Positions 1 to 8,820 of a DNA stretch of 64,000 bases are shown piece after piece; positions within the stretch are counted from its first letter, which is position 1, and the number at the start of each line of letters is the position of its first letter. The stretch covers positions 558,001 through 622,000 of the forward strand of contig NZ_CP028475.1 of the NCBI RefSeq assembly GCF_003047105.1, in the 5' to 3' direction. Source of the DNA: Celeribacter baekdonensis. Lineage in GTDB: Bacteria; Pseudomonadota; Alphaproteobacteria; Rhodobacterales; Rhodobacteraceae. The position numbers and the translations under genes were made by a program. Below the pieces are notes generated by a model. It was given only the letters and a program-made list of their open reading frames with translations. It made no database searches and was not told the origin of the DNA.

Positions 1-1
1 T

Positions 2-658
2 GGCAAATCGACCTTTGCCCGCGCGCTTTTGCGGCTCAATCAATCCTCCGGTGACATCCGTTTTGATGGCGTTCCGATTGTGGGTCTGACACGACGGCAA
101 ATGCGACCACATCGCGCGCAGATGCAGGTGGTGTTCCAAGACCCGTTTGGCGCCCTCAGCCCACGTATGACCGCCGGGCAGATTGTGACCGAGGGGCTTT
201 TGGTCCATCGCCCCGATTTGCGCCGCGCCGAGCGGGACCGTCTGGCGGGAGAGGCCTTGGCCGAGGTTCAACTCGATCCCGATCTGCGCAATCGCTATAT
301 TCATGAATTCTCCGGCGGTCAGCGCCAGCGCATCGCGATTGCCCGCGCGTTGATCCTTAAGCCTCGGCTTTTGGTGTTGGACGAACCCACATCGGCGCTT
401 GATCGTTTGGTACAGGCGCAGGTGGTGGATCTGTTGCGCGGGCTGCAAACGCGGCATAACCTGACTTATCTGTTCATCAGTCACGACCTTGCCGTCGTGC
501 GCGCAATGGCGGATCGGGTGATGGTGATGCAGGCGGGGCAACTGGTCGAAGAGGGCATGTGTGCCGATGTGCTAAGCGCGCCGCGTGAGGCCTATACGCA
601 GCGCCTGATCGCCGCCGCTTTTGAGAAAACGGTGGAGCGGCCTGACATGGCGCTGTGA
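2..658 (+). CDS. yejF: Peptide ABC transporter ATPase, YejF-like C-terminal half (5' truncated by window edge)
   Basis: An ATP-binding subunit that powers peptide import at the inner membrane. The window opens inside Walker A (GKSTFARALL), so the frame is open from base 2 and the true start lies upstream. The Q-loop region DPFGALSPRM is followed by the ABC signature FSGGQRQR, Walker B LLVLDEPTSALD and the switch histidine in ISHDLAVV. The DPFGALSPRM and SALDRLVQAQVVDLLR blocks resemble the second ABC domain of YejF, a tandem-ABC protein of the YejABEF (microcin C/peptide) importer; the tandem part cannot be checked here. It ends 91 bp before the gntR gene and so closes a different transporter operon from the one at 2.4-7.8 kb. 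It could instead be a DppF/OppF subunit. Confidence 0.8.
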   Translation, partial: GKSTFARALLRLNQSSGDIRFDGVPIVGLTRRQMRPHRAQMQVVFQDPFGALSPRMTAGQIVTEGLLVHRPDLRRAERDRLAGEALAEVQLDPDLRNRYIHEFSGGQRQRIAIARALILKPRLLVLDEPTSALDRLVQAQVVDLLRGLQTRHNLTYLFISHDLAVVRAMADRVMVMQAGQLVEEGMCADVLSAPREAYTQRLIAAAFEKTVERPDMAL

Positions 659-743
659 GCGGGGAGGGACCGTACAGGCGTGTCATCTTTTGAGCCAACC
701 GATGCTGATTTTCCTACACAAGGGACACGGGCTCGGTTAGGAA

Positions 744-756
744 TTTATCATGATGA
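744..756. promoter_or_regulatory. Candidate GntR operator, copy 1 (overlaps gntR start)
   Basis: TTTATCATGATGA lies across the annotated ATG of the gntR gene. The palindromic core ATCATGAT recurs twice in the DUF1028/transporter intergenic region (2296-2309 and 2324-2338). Its position suggests autoregulation. If the operator is real, translation may start at the downstream ATG at 801 instead. Confidence 0.55.
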
Positions 757-1553
757 AACGTGACACAGAGCTGAACCGCCTGCCTTTGGCGGACCCCAAA
801 ATGACCGATGCGCCGCGCGCGCAAAAGCGATCGCGCCCGGTCCGGGTGGCGGATCAGATCAAGCGCTGGGTGGTCGAACGTGATTTGCGCAAAGGCGCTA
901 AATTGCCAAATGAGGCGGAGATGATCACCCAGTTTGGCGTCTCCAAAGGCACGGTTCGCGAAGCCATGCGCATCCTTGAGGCACAGGGGTTGATCGTGAC
1001 CAAAACAGGCCCCGGAGGCGGCAGTTTTGTGGGCGAGGTTAGCAAAGACAGGGCCATGTCATTGCTTGGAAACTATTTTTATTTCAAAGACTTGTCTCTG
1101 TCTGATATTTATCAGATCCGAAAGGTGCTTGAGCCTGAATTGGTTGCGGATCTTGCCGGGCATTTGTCGCAGGCGGAGTTGGCGGAGCTGCGTGAGTTGG
1201 CGCATCAACACCCCGAACCGGCGCGCAGCCCCGAGGAAGAAAAACAGCAACACATCACCTCATTGCAGTTTCACGCGCGTTTGGCCGATGCCGCAGGGAA
1301 TGAATTGATGGGGTTCGTGATCGCCTTTATGGCGCGTATTTTGACCGATTTGACGGTCTATCGCCGCCTCTATGCGGCTCCGAACAAAGCGATGTGGGAG
1401 CGGGGACGCAACCACCAGATTGAGCTTGTCGAAGCGTTGGAGCGGGGCGATGGCGCACGGGCGCGTGAGATCATGCGCTCACATATGGAAGGCGCAGAAA
1501 CGATGATGCACGCGCAGGAAATGCGGATCACCCGCGAATTTATGAGCGAATGA
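750..1553 (+). CDS. GntR-family transcriptional regulator, FadR/FCD type
   Basis: A ligand-responsive DNA-binding repressor or activator. The winged helix-turn-helix spans about residues 30-95, with LPNEAEMITQFGVSKGTV as the recognition region and a GPGGGSFV wing. The all-helical FCD effector domain follows (about 110-255), with the FHARLADAAGN segment that usually contributes metal or ligand contacts. At 267 aa it is normal for the family. The ATG at 750 has AGGA at 738-741, but the palindrome at 744-756 covers this start; the ATG at 801 would shorten the protein by 17 residues before the HTH. It lies next to a DUF1028 gene and a peptide transporter whose promoter carries the same palindrome, so that transporter is the likely target. 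The ligand is unknown. Confidence 0.88.
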   Translation: MMKRDTELNRLPLADPKMTDAPRAQKRSRPVRVADQIKRWVVERDLRKGAKLPNEAEMITQFGVSKGTVREAMRILEAQGLIVTKTGPGGGSFVGEVSKDRAMSLLGNYFYFKDLSLSDIYQIRKVLEPELVADLAGHLSQAELAELRELAHQHPEPARSPEEEKQQHITSLQFHARLADAAGNELMGFVIAFMARILTDLTVYRRLYAAPNKAMWERGRNHQIELVEALERGDGARAREIMRSHMEGAETMMHAQEMRITREFMSE

Positions 1554-1573
1554 GCCGGGCAGGGCGCGCGCGC

Positions 1574-2266
1574 CTATGTTGATGTGTCGGGCCGGTCTGC
1601 GGGCTGATGGGGGGCATGGGTGCGATTGTTGAGCACCGGAACCTCGCCCAACCAATTGCAATAAGGAGGCTGGGCGACATGGTCGGCTAAGTTGGCGAGG
1701 GCGTTCAGAGGGGTCTCACTATAATCAATGCGCAAGTCCAGCGGCGGGGCATCGGGCGAGAGAACCAACAGCGCCGCCGATTGCAGTCCGCGCACATCGC
1801 TGCCCGCAGATTCAGCGGCGCGCAAAGCGTGGATCAACCGGATTTGCGGCGGGCCTAAGCTGGTTTGAAACCCCTCGATCAGGGCGTCAAGCACGACGCG
1901 TGATTGGATCATATTGCCCGCCACAACAATGTTTTGCGCGGCAATCACCCCGGCATAGGCCACGCTTTGCGCGCCGGTGAACCCGGCGGTGCCACCAAAG
2001 CGATCAAGCACGCTCAATTGCCGATGGTCGCGTCCGCTGTCGGCACCGGTGAGGGAGGCAACCACATCGGCGGCATGGTCTCCGGCATAAAGGCGGCGCA
2101 TCGCGTCGTCGCGCCAAAAGCTGCTGGGGGCGGTGCCTTGTGATGCGCACAGGCCCGATTCGATGTCACCCCGCAAAACCCAGCCGCCAACACACAAACT
2201 GCCCGTCGCGGCCGCCCCGGCGTAAACGCCTGTTTTTACGTCATATGTAAGAATGGAAAATGTCAT
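1574..2266 (-). CDS. DUF1028 family protein (Ntn-hydrolase-like)
   Basis: A 230-aa protein beginning MTFSILTYD, with GAAATGSLCVGGWV, a serine-rich TAPSSFWRD stretch and the segment AGVIAAQNIVVAGNMI, all typical of DUF1028. The family has an Ntn-hydrolase fold and is often encoded beside peptide or amino-acid transporters; its substrates are not established. No signal peptide is seen. It is divergent from the substrate-binding gene at 2362 and shares a 95-bp promoter region with two copies of the candidate GntR operator. A role in hydrolysing an imported peptide or amide is inference from context. Confidence 0.85.
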   Translation of the reverse strand: MTFSILTYDVKTGVYAGAAATGSLCVGGWVLRGDIESGLCASQGTAPSSFWRDDAMRRLYAGDHAADVVASLTGADSGRDHRQLSVLDRFGGTAGFTGAQSVAYAGVIAAQNIVVAGNMIQSRVVLDALIEGFQTSLGPPQIRLIHALRAAESAGSDVRGLQSAALLVLSPDAPPLDLRIDYSETPLNALANLADHVAQPPYCNWLGEVPVLNNRTHAPHQPADRPDTST

Positions 2267-2295
2267 AGTGGTCTCTCTAACATATTTTTCTTGAA

Positions 2296-2338
2296 TTTAT
2301 CATGATGATTTGAGCAAATACAATTAATCATGATAAAT
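2296..2338. promoter_or_regulatory. Candidate double GntR operator between DUF1028 gene and transporter
   Basis: Two copies of the core ATCATGAT: TTTATCATGATGAT at 2296-2309 and, in inverted orientation, TTAATCATGATAAAT at 2324-2338. Their CATG centres are 28 bp apart. The spot is an AT-rich divergent promoter region. A third copy overlaps the neighbouring gntR start. Confidence 0.6.
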
Positions 2339-2361
2339 AAATTGAACAGTGAGGACCCGCT

Positions 2362-3936
2362 ATGACCTTCCTAACTTTGACCCGCCGCGCGTTGCTTTCG
2401 GTGACGGCCGCGACGGCACTCGCTTTGTCGATGGGCGCGGTACAGGCGCAAACCCCGGAAGATGTGTTGATCGTTGGCCAGATTGCAGAGCCGCAAGCGC
2501 TTGATCCTGCGGCTGTCACGGCGGTGAATGATTTCCGCATTCTGATGAACATCTACGACGGTCTGGTGCGCTACAAGGACGGCACGTTAGAGGTCGAACC
2601 CGCGCTGGCGCGAGACTGGACGATTTCAGAGGATGGCACGGTTTACACGTTCACCTTGCGCGATGGGGTCACATTTCATGACGGCAGCGCTTTTGACGCC
2701 GAGGCGGTGAAATTCAATTTTGAGCGGATGCTGGATGAGGCGCACCCCTATCACGACACCGGACCTTTCCCGTTGGCGTTTTTCTTTTCCTCGGTCAAAA
2801 GCGTCGATGTGTTGGACCCGATGACCGTGCAATTCACCTTGGACGCGCCTTACGCGCCGTTTTTGTCCAATCTGGCCTACCCAACGGGGTTGATCGTGTC
2901 GCCCACCGCCGTGAAAGAATTCGGGGCGGATTTTGGGCGTCATCCTTCGGGCACGGGCCCGTTTACCTTTGACACATGGCGCAGCAACGAGGCCGTGGTG
3001 GTTCAGGCCAACCCGGACTATTGGGACGGCGCGCCAGAGCTGCAAACAGTTGTGTTCCGCCCGATCACCGATGCCAACACCCGCACCGCCGAAATGCTCG
3101 CCGGAGGGATCGACTTGATGGTCGAAGTGCCGCCCGTGGCCCTGAGCGAATTTCAAGGCGAGGCTTTCAACGTCTATGAACAGGCCGGGCCGCACCTTTG
3201 GTTTTTGATCCTGAACGCGAAAGAAGGCCCCTTTGCCGACAAGCGGCTGCGTCAAGCGGCGAACTATGCGATCAACAAAGAGGCGATCGTCAATGATGTG
3301 CTCGAAGGCACGGCTGAGGTGGCCGCTGGCCCGACCCCGCCCGCCTTTGCCTGGGCCTATAATGATGCGCTTGACCCCTATCCCTATGATCCCGAGCGCG
3401 CGCGGGCGCTGATTTCCGAGGCCGGAGCCGAAGGGGCGGAGCTGACGTTTTATGTCACCGAAGGCGGATCGGGGATGTTGGACCCGGTGGCCATGGGCAC
3501 CGCGATGCAAGCCGATTTGGAAGCCGTGGGGTTTGACGTCAAGATTGAGACCTATGAGTGGAACACGTTCTTGGGCAATGTGAACCCCGGTCTTGAGGGC
3601 AAAGCGGATATGGCGGAAATGGCGTGGATGACCAATGACCCGGACACGTTGCCGTTCTTGGCGTTGCGCACCGAGGCATGGCCCGACAAAGGCGGGTTCA
3701 ACTCCGGCTATTATTCCAACCCGAAGGTGGATGACTTGTTGGATGCCGCTCGCGTTGAAACCGATCAAGCGGAGCGCGCACGCCTCTACAAAGAGATGCA
3801 AACCCTCGTGCATGAGGACGCGCCTTGGGTGTTTGTCGCCAACTGGAAACAGAATGCGGTGACGTCGGATCGGGTCGAAGGGTTCTCGCTTCAGCCATCG
3901 TTCTTCTTGCTTTTGGGCGATGTGACCAAAAACTGA
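2362..3936 (+). CDS. ABC transporter substrate-binding protein, family 5 (peptide/nickel type)
   Basis: The periplasmic receptor that delivers substrate to the permeases encoded downstream. A Sec signal peptide covers about residues 1-30 (TRRALLSVTAATALALSM, cleavage near VQAQ). The mature protein has the SBP_bac_5 pattern: EPQALDPAAVTAVNDFRI near the N-terminus, LARDWTISEDGTVYTFTLRDGVTFHDG, and SGTGPFTFDTW further on. At 524 aa it is normal for DppA/OppA-like proteins. The first gene of a four-gene operon, it is followed by a weak hairpin and then the permease gene, which would favour excess receptor. GntR control is likely from the upstream palindromes. Peptide as substrate is inferred from family and from the DUF1028 neighbour; nickel or glycoside transport cannot be excluded. 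Confidence 0.92.
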   Translation: MTFLTLTRRALLSVTAATALALSMGAVQAQTPEDVLIVGQIAEPQALDPAAVTAVNDFRILMNIYDGLVRYKDGTLEVEPALARDWTISEDGTVYTFTLRDGVTFHDGSAFDAEAVKFNFERMLDEAHPYHDTGPFPLAFFFSSVKSVDVLDPMTVQFTLDAPYAPFLSNLAYPTGLIVSPTAVKEFGADFGRHPSGTGPFTFDTWRSNEAVVVQANPDYWDGAPELQTVVFRPITDANTRTAEMLAGGIDLMVEVPPVALSEFQGEAFNVYEQAGPHLWFLILNAKEGPFADKRLRQAANYAINKEAIVNDVLEGTAEVAAGPTPPAFAWAYNDALDPYPYDPERARALISEAGAEGAELTFYVTEGGSGMLDPVAMGTAMQADLEAVGFDVKIETYEWNTFLGNVNPGLEGKADMAEMAWMTNDPDTLPFLALRTEAWPDKGGFNSGYYSNPKVDDLLDAARVETDQAERARLYKEMQTLVHEDAPWVFVANWKQNAVTSDRVEGFSLQPSFFLLLGDVTKN

Positions 3937-3955
3937 TCGCGGCTTTTGACGCTTT

Positions 3956-3991
3956 GGCCCTGTCGGCGGCTGGCTGGCAGGGCTCCTTTTT
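3956..3991 (+). terminator. Possible attenuating hairpin after the substrate-binding gene
   Basis: GCCCTG (3957-3962) can pair with CAGGGC (3978-3983) over a 15-nt loop, followed by TCCTTTTT. The stem is short. It would reduce, not stop, transcription into the permease genes, a common arrangement in ABC operons. Confidence 0.35.
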
Positions 3992-4020
3992 CAGACCGTC
4001 TTTTATCACGGGATTAGGAC

Positions 4021-4968
4021 ATGACTGGATATATCCTCAAGCGGTTGATCTCGGCCATCCCGGTGTTGCTTGGCATCAGCATCATCGTTTTTTTGATCAT
4101 GGCGATGATCCCGGGCGATCCGGCGACGGCGATCCTTGGATCCTATGCCACGCCGGACAATGTTGCAAAATTGAACCGTGATCTGGGCCTCGATCAAGGT
4201 CTGGTGCCGCGCTATTTCATCTGGCTGAGCAATATGTTGCACGGCGATTTTGGCCGCAGCTTTGCCCTCAATCGCCCGGTGTTGGATGAGGTGACGGATC
4301 GGTTCGGGGCCACACTTGTGTTGGCGGGAACGTCTTTTGTGATGTGTTCGATCCTTGGCATCGTTGCCGGGGTGATTTCGGCGGCGCGCCAATATGGTTT
4401 GGCCGATAAGGCGATCACTTTTGTCGTTCTTTTGGGCATCTCCATCCCGTCATTTTTCCTCGGCATGATGATGATTTTGATCTTTGCCGTGCGGCTGAAA
4501 TGGGTCCCGGTGTCGGGCATGTGGCCGATCTACGGCGACCGCACTCTCTGGGTGTTGCTCAATCATTTGGCCATGCCTGCCTTTGCTCTGGCAGTGGTGG
4601 CGACCGGGGTGATTGCGCGTCTGTCACGCTCGGCGATGTTGGAAGTCCTGCGCCAAGATTTCATCCGCACGGCCCGCGCCAAAGGCGTGCGCGAGCGTGG
4701 CGTGATTTGGCGGCATGCCCTACGCGCGGCGATGGTGTCGATCATTCCGGTGCTGGGCATTCAGGCCGGGTTCGTGCTGTCCGGCGCGGTCTATATCGAG
4801 ATGGTATTTCAATGGCCCGGCGTTGGCCGGATGTTGGTGGATGCGATCCTCAAACGCGATATTTTACTGGTGCAGGGCGGGGTGGTGTTCATTGCCGCCT
4901 GTTATGTGCTGTTCAATATCCTTGTCGATGTGGCGCAGGCGATGCTTGATCCGAGGATCAAGACATGA
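4021..4968 (+). CDS. Peptide ABC transporter permease, DppB type
   Basis: An inner-membrane channel subunit. The N-terminal segment YILKRLISAIPVLLGISIIVFLI is the first transmembrane helix typical of DppB/OppB. About five further helices follow, and the EAA loop that contacts the ATPase appears as DFIRTARAKGVRERGVIWRH (about residues 217-236). Length 315 aa is standard. AGGA lies just upstream of the ATG. Its stop overlaps the start of the fused permease-ATPase gene by ATGA, so the two are translationally coupled. Confidence 0.92.
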   Translation: MTGYILKRLISAIPVLLGISIIVFLIMAMIPGDPATAILGSYATPDNVAKLNRDLGLDQGLVPRYFIWLSNMLHGDFGRSFALNRPVLDEVTDRFGATLVLAGTSFVMCSILGIVAGVISAARQYGLADKAITFVVLLGISIPSFFLGMMMILIFAVRLKWVPVSGMWPIYGDRTLWVLLNHLAMPAFALAVVATGVIARLSRSAMLEVLRQDFIRTARAKGVRERGVIWRHALRAAMVSIIPVLGIQAGFVLSGAVYIEMVFQWPGVGRMLVDAILKRDILLVQGGVVFIAACYVLFNILVDVAQAMLDPRIKT

Positions 4969-6848
4969 TGGCGTTTCTCAAACTTTTGGCCCGCAATCGC
5001 TTGGCCTTGGTCGGGCTTGTGGTGATCTGCGCCGTCGTGGGGTTGGCTGTGATCACGCCGCTTTTGCCGCTGGCCGACCCGAATGTGACGGACACGGCCA
5101 ATCGGTTCAAACATCCATTCACCGCAGGCGCGCTCTTGGGCACCGATCATTTGGGCCGCGATCTGTTGAGCCGCTTGCTTTGGGGCACCCAACTCAGTCT
5201 GGCGATGGGCTTTGCCGCCGCAGTGATTGCGGCGGCTTTGGGATCGGCGGTGGGCATCATTGCGGGCTATTATGGCGGGCGCATCGACAACCTGATCATG
5301 CGCGGTGTCGATATGTTGATGGCCTTTCCCTATATCCTCTTGGCGCTGGCGATTGTTGCCGCGCTTGGCCCCGGTTTGACCAATGCATTGATCGCGGTGG
5401 CGGTGGTGAACGTGCCGTTCTTTGCCCGCAATATACGCGGCATCACAGTGGGGATCGCGCATAAAGAATTCATCGACGCCGCACGTTTGGCCGGGATGCG
5501 CGACCGCGACATCATCTTTTCCGAAATTCTGCCCAATGTGGTGCCGGTGATCGTCATCGCCATGTCGACCACGATTGGTTGGATGATTTTGGAAACGGCA
5601 GGCCTGTCGTTTTTGGGCCTTGGTTCGCAACCACCACAGGCGGATTTGGGGTCGATGTTGGGCGAGGCGCGTTCGGCGTTGATCACCAACCCGCACACTT
5701 CCATCGTGCCGGGGGTGATGATTTTGCTGATCGTGATGGGGATCAACCTGTTGGGTGACGGGGTCCGCGATGCGTTGGACCCGCGGTTGAAATCCGGCGC
5801 ATTGAGCCGTCCGATGGCAGCGACAAAGGTGGATCGCACCGGTCCGGGTCCAGCCGCGCAGAGCCAAAGCCTGTTGGACATCACCGGGCTGCGCACCGAA
5901 TTTCGGGTGCGGGGCCGGGTGTATCAGGCCGTTGGTGGCGTTGATTTGCATGTGGCCAAGGGCGAATGCCTTGGCATCATTGGGGAAAGCGGTTCCGGCA
6001 AATCGGTGACCGCGCTCAGTATTATGGGGCTTGTCGCCTCGCCGCCCGGTGTGATCACCGGCGGTGCGGTGCATTTTGACGGGGTGGATCTGATCGGCGC
6101 GCCTTATGAGGTGTTGCGCAGCCTGCGTGGGCGCCGTGTCGCCTATATTTTCCAAGACCCTTTGGCGACCCTGCATCCGCTCTATAAGGTCGGCGATCAG
6201 TTGATCGAAGCGATCCAAAGCCATGACCCGGTCTCGCGTCAAGCGGCCCATACCCGTGCCATTGCTTTGCTCAAATCGGTACGTATTCCCAATGCCGAAA
6301 GCCGGATCGACAGCTATCCCTTTGAAATGTCAGGTGGAATGCGTCAGCGCGTGGGGATCGCGATGGCCTTGGCCAATGATCCCGATGTGATCATCGCGGA
6401 CGAACCGACCACTGCGTTGGATGTGACCGTTCAGGCGCAAATTCTTTCGGTTCTAAGCGATCTGCGCCGCGAACGCGGCTTGGCGATCATCTTTATCACC
6501 CATGATTTTGGCGTGGTTGGCCAATTGTGCGACCGGGTGGCGGTGATGTACGCGGGCCGGATTGTCGAAGAGGGGCCAACCGAGGCGGTGCTGCGCGCGC
6601 CGCAACATCCCTACACCAGCCGTTTGATCGACTGTGTGCCAACATTGGGCGGGGGACAGCGCAAATTGGCGGCGATCCCCGGTCTGCCGCCGGTGGTGGA
6701 TCGACTGCCGGAGGGCTGTGCTTTTGCCGAGCGCTGTGACAAGGCGCACTCTGCCTGCCGAACGGGAGAGATCGCCTTGGCCTCCACCGGTCCAGGCCGC
6801 AAAACCCGCTGCATTGCCCCAGACCAACCGAAGGAGGCGCTGTCATGA
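4965..6848 (+). CDS. Fused peptide ABC permease-ATPase (DppC-DppD type)
   Basis: One 627-aa protein joins the second permease to the first ATPase of a peptide importer. Residues 1-280 are a DppC-like permease: an N-terminal helix, the LLGTDHLGRDLLSRLLWG motif and an EAA loop EFIDAARLAGMRDRDII. A linker (about 280-298) leads to the ABC domain: Walker A GESGSGKS (about 340), signature MSGGMRQR (about 456), Walker B VIIADEPTTALD (about 475), and the C-terminal oligopeptide-transporter motif GCAFAERCDKAHSAC. There is no internal stop or new start with a ribosome site between the halves, so the fusion is direct. Both ends overlap their neighbours by ATGA. Such fusions are known in proteobacterial peptide transporters but are the minority layout. 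Confidence 0.9.
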   Translation: MMAFLKLLARNRLALVGLVVICAVVGLAVITPLLPLADPNVTDTANRFKHPFTAGALLGTDHLGRDLLSRLLWGTQLSLAMGFAAAVIAAALGSAVGIIAGYYGGRIDNLIMRGVDMLMAFPYILLALAIVAALGPGLTNALIAVAVVNVPFFARNIRGITVGIAHKEFIDAARLAGMRDRDIIFSEILPNVVPVIVIAMSTTIGWMILETAGLSFLGLGSQPPQADLGSMLGEARSALITNPHTSIVPGVMILLIVMGINLLGDGVRDALDPRLKSGALSRPMAATKVDRTGPGPAAQSQSLLDITGLRTEFRVRGRVYQAVGGVDLHVAKGECLGIIGESGSGKSVTALSIMGLVASPPGVITGGAVHFDGVDLIGAPYEVLRSLRGRRVAYIFQDPLATLHPLYKVGDQLIEAIQSHDPVSRQAAHTRAIALLKSVRIPNAESRIDSYPFEMSGGMRQRVGIAMALANDPDVIIADEPTTALDVTVQAQILSVLSDLRRERGLAIIFITHDFGVVGQLCDRVAVMYAGRIVEEGPTEAVLRAPQHPYTSRLIDCVPTLGGGQRKLAAIPGLPPVVDRLPEGCAFAERCDKAHSACRTGEIALASTGPGRKTRCIAPDQPKEALS

Positions 6849-7840
6849 CTGCGGCTTTGACCCTGACGAACCTGTCGAAATCCTTTCCCGTCGGCAAGCG
6901 CCTGTTTGGCCGCCCAAAGGCGATGGTCCATGCGGTTCAGCCGCTCGACATCACGGTGCAGACGGGGGAGACATTGGGCATTGTGGGCGAGTCGGGGTGT
7001 GGAAAATCGACCTTGGCCAAGATGTTGGTTGGGTTGTTGCCCCCCAGCACTGGCCATATCGAGATTGAAGGCGCGGCTTTGGACACTGCATCGGCAGCCG
7101 CCTTTGGCAAGCGCATTCAATACGTGTTCCAAGACCCGATCAGTAGCCTCAATCCACGCAAAACCATCCGGCAAATCATGGACGTGCCGCTTCGAAAGTT
7201 GCACCGGATGGACGCCGCCGCGCGCGCTGTGCGCATTCGCGAGATTTTCGATGCGGTGAACCTGCGCGAAGAATTCCTTGACCGCTATCCGCATGAGTTT
7301 TCTGGCGGGCAGGCGCAGAGGATCGGTATTGCCCGCGCCTTGGCCGCACAGGCGCGCATTTTGATTTTGGACGAACCTGTCTCTGCGCTCGATGTTTCGG
7401 TGCAGGCACAGGTGTTGAACCTTTTGGCCGATTTGAAACAGGAGTTTGGCCTCACCTATCTGTTCATCAGCCATGATTTGGCGGTGGTTGAGGCAGTCAG
7501 TGACCGGGTTGCGGTGTTGTATTTTGGCGCGGTGGTCGAGATCGGTGCGGCCCGCGACATTTTTGCCAACCCGCGCCATCCCTACACTCAGCTTTTGGCC
7601 CAAAGCGCACCTGTGGTCGGGCGACCCATTGCCGCGCCTGAACAGGCCGAAACCGAATTGCCCGACCCGTTGTCTCCGCCCACAGGCTGTGCGTTCCATG
7701 ACCGTTGTGCCTATGCAACGGATCGGTGTCGTGTGGAAAGGCCGGTTTTGACGGCGACGGGGGGCGATCGCGACATTGCCTGTTTCAACCCCCTGCCAGT
7801 GTCGATGCCAGTGTCGATGCCTGCGCCGTTGCCCGAGTAG
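6845..7840 (+). CDS. Peptide ABC transporter ATPase, DppF type
   Basis: The second ATPase of the importer. Walker A GESGCGKST (about residue 48), Q-loop FQDPISSLNPR, signature SGGQAQR (about 152), Walker B ILILDEPVSALD (about 172), and the C-terminal cysteine motif GCAFHDRCAYATDRC. The last residues form a small repeat, PVSMPVSMPAP, from a 12-bp duplication. Length 331 aa is usual. It overlaps the fused upstream gene by ATGA and ends the operon. Confidence 0.92.
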   Translation: MTAALTLTNLSKSFPVGKRLFGRPKAMVHAVQPLDITVQTGETLGIVGESGCGKSTLAKMLVGLLPPSTGHIEIEGAALDTASAAAFGKRIQYVFQDPISSLNPRKTIRQIMDVPLRKLHRMDAAARAVRIREIFDAVNLREEFLDRYPHEFSGGQAQRIGIARALAAQARILILDEPVSALDVSVQAQVLNLLADLKQEFGLTYLFISHDLAVVEAVSDRVAVLYFGAVVEIGAARDIFANPRHPYTQLLAQSAPVVGRPIAAPEQAETELPDPLSPPTGCAFHDRCAYATDRCRVERPVLTATGGDRDIACFNPLPVSMPVSMPAPLPE

Positions 7841-7996
7841 TTGCCCGTATCAGAGCGCGAAACGGCTCCATCTGCCTTGACTTCATAAGGCGACAGCGGA
7901 CACTACATGTCACGGGCCTGTTGTAGGCCGTTGGCATGGGGCGTCTTTGGGCCTTGGACACGCCGTTTGAGACCGATCAAAGAAGAGGAGCCGTCA

Positions 7997-8785
7997 ATGC
8001 GTGAAGGCGCTGTCAGATTGTCAAAGCGCGCCCAGCGTCAAAAGGACATTCTACGGATTTTGTCCGACGAACCCACGATGCGGGTCAAATCACTTGCGGC
8101 GCAATTGGCGGTGACGACGGAGACGATCCGGCGTGATCTTGAGGAATTGGCCGAACAGGGCGTGATCAGCCGGACCTATGGCGGGGCGATGTTGAAGGCG
8201 GAAAACGAGCCGGTTTTGTCGCATCGTGAACGCCATCTGGTACGAGAACGCGAAGCCATCGCGCGTCAGGCCTTTCCTGTGATCGCGGAGGGGCGCACGT
8301 TTATGATTGGGTCGGGGGCGACGACAACGATTTTGGCCAAACGGCTGGCCTTCGAGCTGCGCAATGTCACGGTGATCGCTCATAGTTTTGCGGTCGCCAC
8401 CGCCTTGGCACAAAACCCAACCATTCGCACCATTATGGTGCCCGGCCTTTATCATGCCGGAGAGGGGGCGATGCATGGTGCGCAGGCGGTTCGGTTCCTA
8501 CAAGATTACACCGCCGATTGGACCATTCTCGGCGCCTCCGCCTTGTCCCCGGATGGGCCGAGTGACGCCCTGATTGAGGCCGCCGATGTCTATGCGACCA
8601 TGCTGCGCCAATCGACGCAGAGCCTTGTCGTCGCTGATCATAGTAAATTCGACCGCATCGCCACGGCCCGCTATGCACAGTGGAGCGACATTGACGTTTT
8701 GGTCAGTGACGGTCGGCCCGAGGGTCCGTTGATGCGGGCGCTGGAGCGCAGCGAAGTTCGATTTGTACAGGCCTCGCCACGCTGA
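7997..8785 (+). CDS. DeoR-family transcriptional regulator
   Basis: Probably the repressor of the adjacent catabolic locus. The N-terminal DeoR helix-turn-helix covers about residues 10-65 (RQKDILRILSDEP, then TTETIRRDLEELAEQGVISR). The sugar-isomerase-like effector domain (DeoRC) follows, with GSGATTTILAKRL as the phosphate-binding loop. The frame is open from 7907, but the ATG at 7997 follows a strong AAGAGGAG at 7982-7989, giving 262 aa, which suits the family. The usual ligands are phosphorylated metabolites, which would fit the kinase encoded nearby. It is convergent with the PLP-enzyme gene. Confidence 0.88.
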   Translation: MREGAVRLSKRAQRQKDILRILSDEPTMRVKSLAAQLAVTTETIRRDLEELAEQGVISRTYGGAMLKAENEPVLSHRERHLVREREAIARQAFPVIAEGRTFMIGSGATTTILAKRLAFELRNVTVIAHSFAVATALAQNPTIRTIMVPGLYHAGEGAMHGAQAVRFLQDYTADWTILGASALSPDGPSDALIEAADVYATMLRQSTQSLVVADHSKFDRIATARYAQWSDIDVLVSDGRPEGPLMRALERSEVRFVQASPR

Positions 8786-8820
8786 GCCTCGGGGGACACT
8801 CTCTGTGTGGCCCGTGGGGA

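Noticed and set aside
2626..3813. 395-codon minus-strand frame
   Set aside because: Antisense to the substrate-binding protein gene; no protein-like features.
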